This document shows positions 56,598 through 64,000 of a DNA stretch of 64,000 nucleotides, piece after piece (position 1 is the stretch's first letter; each line of letters begins with the position of its first letter). The DNA lies in the NCBI GenBank assembly GCA_037952775.1, contig JBANAY010000004.1:4402001-4466000 (forward strand). The letters run 5' to 3'. The stretch comes from Clonostachys chloroleuca (taxonomy: Eukaryota > Ascomycota > Sordariomycetes > Hypocreales > Bionectriaceae). The notes beneath the pieces were generated by a model. It was not told the DNA's origin, ran no database searches, and worked only from the letters and a program-made list of their open reading frames with translations. The position numbers were made by a program, and so were the translations under genes.

Positions 56598-59170
56598 GCT
56601 GCCTGTAGGCTTAGTTTCCGCGGAGGCATACTGATGGTTGCGCACAATTGAAACTGGTCCGAGATTGCTCCAGCGCCAGTCTTGTTGCTCCTGCCCTGGA
56701 ACATGAATGACTAATCTGGGGCCCCATTGAGGAGACCAGAACCAGCCAAATAAATGTGTTCTTAATTTTGGCAATCAACCAGACTTTGGTTTACGTCCAA
56801 TACACATTATAATGAACCTTTCCATATCCATGAACTCAACCGTGGGAGCAGCGAGACCCTCGTCTTACTCCACTACACAGCAGAGGATCAGCAGGGGAAG
56901 CCCCGAGGGTTAGTTTCGACGAGACACGTCCAATCTGGCAGACAACCGTATTGGTGACCGCAAATACGGTCAAGTCATTTCTGAACGTTGGAACGGTACG
57001 GATGAGAGATTCACTCACGCCGGGCAGTGTATCTAATGTTGGTTGTCCAATTGATATCAATGCCAGACCGACAACGGAGTGGCGATGGCCAGACCGCCGA
57101 TCATCCTATCGCTCTGTTCCCCTGCCAATCTGCAGAGCTGAAAGTGAGGATATCCAGCCACGGGCTGACGAGAGTGGCTCAGTGATGCCCGAAGCGCCGT
57201 GCGCGCCCAGAAGCATCCCTTATCTTGTACAACTGGCGTGATTCTAGATCCTCGGAATTGCCATCAGACTCCGGCGGTGAGCAGAATACCGGTCTGTTTT
57301 TCTTTGCTTCTCACATCGACTGCTCATGTCGTATGAACTTGTCAAGTGGATAGTGTGGAACTAACACTGCACCATCTGCCGTGGTGAGACACATCATTCC
57401 CGAAGGCTATTCTAGATGTGAGATACCATGCGAGGCCCCAGTCTAGCAGTGCGATAGATAACCCTTCGGGCGTCTTTCTGACTCAGTTTGAGACAAGATG
57501 CATGCATGTCTAGGGAATTCATTAAAATTTCTGCAGGGTGTGAATCACCCCGATGTCGTTGGAACCATGAAGGTGCATTTCCGACCAGTACCCTGCATAT
57601 ACATCAAGCGAATAGGCACGCCCGCATGATATCAATGTATGCACACATGATATTGACCGATGTCTTGTAAATGAAACCATCAATGGCGCACACAGGTGTC
57701 GGTATTGCGAGAATCACATGGCAGGGTAGCAGCCGAGACAAGGTCGATAGTGTCCACTTCAAACCTCATGCACTTTGGATGAGCAAACAGCCGTTGATCG
57801 GAGAAAACCCATGGAACACTCACGATATCACCCTCGCACCACGTACACATCCATAAGCCGGTCTAATTGTTCCTAGCCTACCTCACGCGGGCTGCACGGT
57901 TGATTGGAGGTCGTGGTCGAGCCATATCCGAGGTCCGGCGCTGAGGGCGTGGACTCGGCCGGGTAGTGCATGCCCACGAGACCCGACAGTGGAACTCCCG
58001 CGGAAGGTCTTTATTTTAATTCTCGAATTTTTTTACGCCGTGTTCGTGGATCCCACGATGCTCTCCAGTGGGGTTTTAGTGTGCGTCCCACCCCCAAAAA
58101 ATCGATCTGGTCTGAATGGATCTGATTGATGCGCAGCAACGTCCAGGGATCTAGATTCAGTAAAAAACGGACGGTCTGTCAGTTTTCAACATCACGGAAA
58201 GGGTCCGTATCAGACTCTAATCGCCGAGCCAAAATTTGTCAGCCACTCACATCTCACAGCGAGCAGCCATCCTCTTCACACCGATGGTCGGAGTATCCCC
58301 AGTCAATTGACGATCGGTAAAAATCGGACCACCCTCTGCGACCCAAATTTCTGTTTGGTGCACAGACTCGCTGCAACGCAGGGTGAGAATCCCCCTCGAA
58401 TTGTACATTGTAAACTGTACATTGTACGTAACCGTAGATACTGTGTGCAGACAACAGGTGAGAGAACCCTCAAAAGTGGTACACCGGATGACGCATGGCG
58501 TTTCGGGCACAGGGGCCGGCCAATCAGCTGCGACCTGGCCGGCAGCCAGCGATGAGGCGAGATCCGTTCACGTTTTCGTATCTTGCCTGTTGTGTGTTTT
58601 CGTGGCGTACTTTCTCTCCTTACTAGTCAGCCAGCCGCCTTGGCCTCGAATTAGCTTGACAAGGGGCGCGGGACAAGGGCTTGTCATGGGTAACGGAGAG
58701 ACCAAACCAGTCAGATATCACCTTCAATGAACTAGTAGTTGATGGTGGTTACATGCATGCATAAGGGTTCCACATTACTATTCAGACACAGCCCCTCCCT
58801 CTCATTTTCTGTTTCACAACTACAATTGGACCGGACGAATCCCGTGCTGAGGACGTTAATGGTGTGTTAAGTCATGGAATCTATTCGGTCTATGCTATGG
58901 AGAGACGCGAGGCAGAAAGCGTCACGCTTCTATTCTAATCCTGCTGCCTACTCAGGTCGGTGTGACCGGCTTCCGAATACCAAGAAATGATGTGACCTTA
59001 GAGATGCAAGCAACCCTGATGGTCGGCGCCATGAGTCTGGCGGCCACAGCATCAAGCTCTGGTGCGGGGATATATAGAACGTCTCACTGGAGTTCCCAGG
59101 TTCATAAATGCGGACAAAAAAAGAAAAAGTCTATGATTTGATGAATGGTCGTTAAATTTCGTTAAGTCGT
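56598..59170. other. Gene-poor spacer (2.6 kb)
   Basis: Upstream region of the CoA-transferase and 3' region of the aldo-keto reductase. Open frames are short and overlap on both strands. An 11-bp direct repeat tgtacattgta occurs at 58402-58412 and 58416-58426. No transposon is recognised. Confidence 0.5.
58402..58426. repeat. Direct repeat tgtacattgta x2, 14-bp period
   Basis: Two perfect 11-base copies separated by aac. Each half is nearly palindromic (tgtaca). Could be a dimeric protein site or chance; unannotated spacer. Confidence 0.6.
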
Positions 59171-60079
59171 TCAGTCCTTGGACTTGTGCATGCTGCCGGT
59201 GACGTAGTTCTCCTCAAGCTTGTCGATGATGGCGACATCCTCGGGTGCAAGCTCGAAGTCAAAGCTGTCCAAGTTGCTCTGGATGCGGTGGGCTGTCAAG
59301 CTCTTGGGGAGGACAACATTGCCGCGGGCGGCGCTCCAGTTGAGGAGGATCTGGGCGGGGGTCTTGCCGTACTTCTCGGAGAGAGCGACAATAGTAGAAT
59401 CCTCGAGCTTGTTACCACGAGCAAGAGGGGAGTAAGCCTCAATCTTGATACCGTGCTTGCTGCAGAGGTCAACAAGGGCCTGGCGCTGGCAGAAGGGGTG
59501 GACCTCAATCTGGTTGACAGCAGGGACAACGGTGGCGTTCTGGATCAGGTTCTCAATGTGGCCAGCACCGAAGTTTGAGACACCGATAGACTTCACCTTG
59601 CCAAGCTTCTGGGCGGTCTCCAGAGCACGCCAGCTGGCAAGGCGCTTCTCCTCGTCGTCAGCGGGAGAGTGGATGAGATACAGGTCAAGATAGTCGAGAC
59701 CAAACTTGTCGAGAGATTCGCAGAGGGCGTTGAAGGTGGCCTCGTAGCCGTGGTCAGCGTCCCAAAGCTTGGAGCAGACGTAGACCTCCTCACGGGGAGT
59801 GCCAGTCTTCTCGAGCCAGCGGCGGATAGCACGACCACAAGCCTCCTCGTTGGCGTAACGGGCGGCAGAGTCAATGTGGCGGTAACCGGCGTCAAGGGCG
59901 GCAGTGACGGCGTCCTCAGTCTCCTGACCGTTGGGGGCCTTGTAAACACCGAGAGCTACCTGGGGAATGAAGTTGCCGTCGTTGAGCTTGACAGAGTTGC
60001 CGCGGGGGCGGGAAGGGTCGACGACAACCTTCTTGACAACTCCGGCCTGGCGCTCGGGGGAAACTGCAGAGGGAGCCAT
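59171..60079 (-). CDS. Aldo-keto reductase (xylose reductase / Gcy1-like group)
   Basis: A single exon of 302 residues from the ATG at 60079 (MAPSAVSPER); the frame extends upstream without an earlier ATG until a poorly composed stretch, taken as 5' UTR. The (alpha/beta)8 barrel features are all present: LGVYKAPNGQE, GYRHIDSAARYANEE (catalytic Asp and Tyr), VCSKLWD (catalytic Lys), LIHSP (catalytic His), GVSNFG, NQIEVHPFCQ, and near the end VVLPKSLTAHRIQSN (NADPH-binding Lys/Ser/Arg). It reduces aldehydes or ketones with NADPH in the cytosol; physiological substrate not evident (glycerol, pentose or xenobiotic metabolism are options). Intact and unspliced. Confidence 0.95.
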   Translation of the reverse strand: MAPSAVSPERQAGVVKKVVVDPSRPRGNSVKLNDGNFIPQVALGVYKAPNGQETEDAVTAALDAGYRHIDSAARYANEEACGRAIRRWLEKTGTPREEVYVCSKLWDADHGYEATFNALCESLDKFGLDYLDLYLIHSPADDEEKRLASWRALETAQKLGKVKSIGVSNFGAGHIENLIQNATVVPAVNQIEVHPFCQRQALVDLCSKHGIKIEAYSPLARGNKLEDSTIVALSEKYGKTPAQILLNWSAARGNVVLPKSLTAHRIQSNLDSFDFELAPEDVAIIDKLEENYVTGSMHKSKD

Positions 60080-63000
60080 TGTGATATAGTGTGTAAGAGA
60101 AAAGAAGCAACGCTGTCTAGAGTTTAGGAATGAAGGGTTTATGAAGAAAGTAGAGGATATCAGAAGATGGAAAGTGCTTGTCTTTGATGAGGATTGAAGG
60201 AAAGAAATCCTGTCCAGGACAAACCTATGGGCATCTTTTATACTTGAAACGTGACGTAACCGGTGACCCAAGCATCATCATACTGGCCTACACACCCATC
60301 ATACCTGAAGTCGCTGCTGTATACCGATATCCTTGGCTGGCCGTGATTGCCGCCGGTATCTTGTCGTTTCTTACTGTCTTGTTCTCACGCCGGCGTGTTG
60401 ACATGTGGGTCTTGATGGAGTAAGTCGTCGACACCTCCGTCGCGACGTCTCGCACAACAGATGCGCAGTTACGGAGCTATTGTGGACACTTGTGGAGGCT
60501 TTGGTGATAAGAAGTACTGCGTTATTTATCAATAGATCCAGTGTTTTTGTTTTCGTGTCTCCAGTCCGTGCTGATGGCGATGTGCTGATCCTGCAAGTAT
60601 CCCTTGACCTCATATGTACCTGTCTATGCAACCATAAACTCGAGGCTAGGCAGAGGGCAGGCATTAAAGCGTTTGGGACAGTAACTCTCCCAAGGCATAT
60701 GGCAAATCCGGGGGCAAGCTGGCTCTTCCCAGCAGGTGAATCGACACATTAAAACAGTGCAAACTCAAAATCGTCAGAGAGAACGTGCCTGGACAGTGTT
60801 GTCTCAGATCACTGGAGCATGTATCTAGAGCCACGAACTGTGCCAAAGGACAATTGACATGGCGCTCCCCGAACCCCTCGATGAAGCTGGAAGGATGAAC
60901 GTGTATCCAACCGCTTCCAGGTATCTCGAGCACAATGACGAAGATGGTGGGACTGGATAAGACGCCGACGGCACGATCCTGACTAGCCGCATCGGAGGTC
61001 CGCTTTTGACGTCCAATGGGCCCCTGAGCAACGAGAGATTGGCGCAGAGTTTTCTAGACGTTCTTCTCTTGACGGAAGTATATTTTCTGGTAAGCAAAGG
61101 GTCGAGCATTCCTATTCGTTGTTGAGCTGAAAATTTTCCCCTCCGTTTCCCTCAGTTTCCTCCGTTTTCGCAGAGGGTGAAGCTACCCCGTTTGTACCTC
61201 TACCTTATCTGGGAGAAAGGCTTCATACATGGAGCACATGTCGTAGTGCCCTAGCCTGTACGTGCGATGAGGTGAGGGACGGAGCACACTCGGTTCCGAC
61301 GTCATGATTTCCCGCCTTATTGGAAGGAAAAAATAGACACCTCTCCTTATCCCATCGTGAAGCTGTAGCCTAGAGGGGCTGGTGCGCGCGGTGGGAGCGG
61401 TTAGCTATGGCCCGTGGGACCCTGCAGCCACAGCTTACCGTCTGGCTCGGCAAGGGGCCAGCGTTGCATGCTAGGGCGTGCTTGGCGGCCTAGGCTAACC
61501 AGCTGTGCCTGAGGGCCAGATTACGGCATGGCATGGCATTGCACCAAGCCTGTGAACATGAGTCGGTGGGCACTGGCTGCGGCCTTGCGGCTGAGCGAGG
61601 TGGGCGCAAAAACGGAGCTGGACGGTGTCCAAAGCGCATGAATGGGACTGTGTTTGCGCCATACAGGCACGGCAAGCTACACCGTGCAGACCCAATCACT
61701 CGCATTGGCCCCCACCGACCGACATGGTCCTCTGGGCTGGCTTGGTTTCGAAATGACGGAGCGAGTCGCTGTTTCAGTTCCGTTTGGCCTGCTCTGGCTG
61801 CTCCGTCTGCAACTTTTCTCAGAGTGTGAATCTGACGTCACACAATCCACCAGGGCTCCAGTGCAATTCCACTAAATTTGCTTCAAGTGTCCGTATTTCT
61901 CCATCTGCCAACGCGCATGGCAGCGATAATTTTATGTGGAATGTCTCAAATGCACATCCTCTCCACCGAAATACACTCGCAGGGGCCGTCCATGCACGGT
62001 GAACATTGAAGGGTGCTGCACTTGCACCTCCGGTTTGCCCAGCCGGCGGTCGCCAGGGCTCGGTTACCAGTGCCGATCCTTTGGCAGGGCCAACGCCAGA
62101 CGAGGAACGTTCGCAGATGGCTGGGATGAATCAGTCCCGGGAGACGGACCAGATTGTTGCGGCCGCCATGGCATCATCGGGTTCACTGATCATCGTTGCC
62201 AAGGATTTCCCTTCGCAGACCGCCCAGACCGTGATGCGTATCCCTTGCATGTGAGATCCTGGATCGACCAGGCCGCCAGATAAGCCTAAGATGACAGGCC
62301 CGTTTGAGGAACGAGATCGTTCAGCCATAGCCTGCCTTTCCCTAGATTGCCGGACGTGACTCTGGTCAGGATCTCCCTGTTTCTTGATACATAGTCTGGT
62401 ACTATATTAGCCATCTAAATGCTTCGCCCTTGGCTCTTTGAGAAGGCATCTATACATGTACATAGGTGCATGCTGGTCGTGCGGCAGATCAGCCCCCTGT
62501 ACATTCTGTTCAACCCTCCATCTGCAGGTGAAAGCCCAAAGAGGGCAGGGGAGAAGAAACCTTCTCAGATTGGTAGTGCATGGTAGAGCGACACCCACCC
62601 AGCCTTATTGGTTAAGGGACCCTGGCTGCCTTGGCCTCGAGTATACCGTACATTTCCTTAGTGGTGTGACTGAAGCAGGTGAATACAGTTGTCTCACTGT
62701 CTCACCCTTATCAGTCTGGACATCCAGTCATCTGCAACATCATAGCCATCGTTTTCAGCTTACCCAATAGTCACGACAGCTGAGATAGATCGATGGCCAC
62801 TGCCCAGCAACTAATAGCTAGTCCACATGTACATAAGTGCGGTGCACAGTTACGCACTGCAGATGGCGCAAGTGTCGAGGGTTTATTGAAGCAGTCTCAC
62901 CAGCCAACCGCTTCCCATTCGATGATAGATCAACCGGTCTCCATTATGCATCTCCACCGGTATCCGGGTTCAGCTGCTACTTCGAGACATGCTGCCAGTA

Positions 63001-64000
63001 GGCACGTTGGCACGGTAGGGCATTTTCTCGTTTGCTTCTTCGGGTCGCGGGAAATGGAGTGGATAGCGATCCTTGTCCTGATGGCCTTTGCTGCTATTTC
63101 TCCCATCTGCAGCATGCGCTAGCTATTCTTGAGTAAGGTACTCTGGCCAGCTCTCTGCATATTCGATTCGCTTGGATGATGTCTTGGCACATAAACCATG
63201 TCATCATGCTGCCTCCACCATTTTGTGCGATAATGGCGCCTATTTTGACATTTACAAATGAGTTCCACAATGCATCTCGAAGCGGTGGTGATCCTCGCTC
63301 TTCCATCTGAGGAGAGGAGACAACAACTGGGACCAACAGTTCCTTGTCATTCTAGGCACGGTAGGATAGTGGAAATCCACATCATCCTCCGTCAAGAAGT
63401 GAGAAATGTAACCTGAAGATGGCTTGGCATCAGGTTGTCGGCTTGCTCAACTCTCCTCTGGCCCCCTTCTCTCGCGGAGCAGTGTAGACGCAACCTCAGC
63501 ATCTTACAAGAGCAAGTAAAATCCGTGTTACTAGACGGCTGTGCAGCTTCACAAGCGAGATATATAGGTAGCTGAACTCGTATCCTGGAGCTGTTGTCTT
63601 GTACCGTTCAGCAACGACTCCGACATACATGCCTTTCCAGAGTTTCATTTTATGAATCAGCCAATATGGCCTCGGCTAATAGCCGATTCTATCAGGCCAC
63701 AGACATTAAATTGGCTGTATTCGCCAACTATTGCCTGAGTCATGTCGGGAATTCGCACCAAGGACGCCGCTTACGTCTCAAGGAATTGACATTCTTGGTA
63801 TAGGCTTTGTAAGCGAAGCCTTCGATCAACAATCCATAGTCCTTGATAGTTGAGTATAATAAAGGGAATGCCTCGTCAATATCCCGTTGGATCGTGGGAA
63901 AAATCAAGACAGTGTTTCTTGAAGCGGAGTTGTCTTGTCCTCCTTTGGCAAACTGGTCCAGCATATCATTTCCAATCATGCAAGTCGGACGAATTATCGG
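60080..64000. other. Right flank, no supported gene (3.9 kb)
   Basis: Holds the aldo-keto reductase promoter and then only short frames. A minus-strand frame at 63979-63740 (79 residues, basic C-terminus) might be the edge of something running in from the right, but it has no domain and is too short to accept. No repeats or tRNAs noticed. Confidence 0.5.

Noticed and set aside
63740..63979. 79-residue minus-strand frame at the right edge
   Set aside because: Could be the end of a gene entering from outside, but too short and without motifs to annotate.
1..64000. CRISPR array, prophage or bacterial operon
   Set aside because: No regularly spaced repeats; gene structure is clearly fungal with spliceosomal introns.

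Overview
The window is a piece of a filamentous ascomycete (Pezizomycotina) chromosome. Evidence: monocistronic genes with short 50-70 nt GT-AG introns (one likely GC-AG), Zn2Cys6 and Myb/SANT regulators, P450s, a CAP/PR-1-like secreted protein, an ATM1-type mitochondrial ABC transporter, and long non-coding spacers. A Sordariomycete is plausible from the general look of the proteins, but nothing here fixes the genus. There are no rRNA genes, CRISPR arrays or bacterial-type operons. One clean tRNA (Glu-CTC) is present.

Layout. 1-4.7 kb: no supported gene. 4.8-8.5 kb (-): long Ser-rich protein of unknown function, reading frame broken by two in-frame TAGs. 9.5-16.4 kb (+): MFS transporter, P450 and Zn2Cys6 regulator side by side, all carrying lesions; this looks like a decaying metabolic cluster. 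16.8-27.7 kb (+): mitochondrial AAA ATPase, Myb/SANT (Reb1/TTF1-like) factor, secreted M28 aminopeptidase and an intronless GT1 glycosyltransferase, all intact. 28.0-35.1 kb (-): ATM1, a P450 whose spliced heme loop has no cysteine, and an intact seven-exon FMO-like flavoprotein. 35.1-40.9 kb: gene-poor, only tRNA-Glu. 40.9-50.1 kb: cysteine-free CAP protein (+), AIF2/AMID-like oxidoreductase (-), GNAT acetyltransferase (-), mitochondrial J-protein (+) and a 7-TM protein with a cysteine-rich N-terminal domain (-). 51.3-60.1 kb: SNIP1/Pml1-like FHA protein (+), frameshifted alpha/beta hydrolase (+), family III CoA-transferase (-), aldo-keto reductase (-). 60.1-64 kb: no supported gene.

Housekeeping-type genes splice cleanly: for ATM1, FMO, AAA ATPase, aminopeptidase, CAP, AMID, GNAT and the 7-TM protein, exon lengths derived by hand sum to multiples of three. 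Accessory-type genes (MFS, first P450, Zn2Cys6 factor, hydrolase, Ser-rich protein) carry frameshifts or stops. That contrast suggests real decay of accessory genes rather than uniformly poor sequence, although only reads or relatives' genomes can prove it.

No complete novel system is claimed. The most interesting items are the decaying MFS-P450-regulator trio, the P450 without an axial cysteine beside an intact FMO, the receptor-like 7-TM protein, and the cysteine-free CAP protein. Exon borders were worked out by eye and may be off by a few bases.
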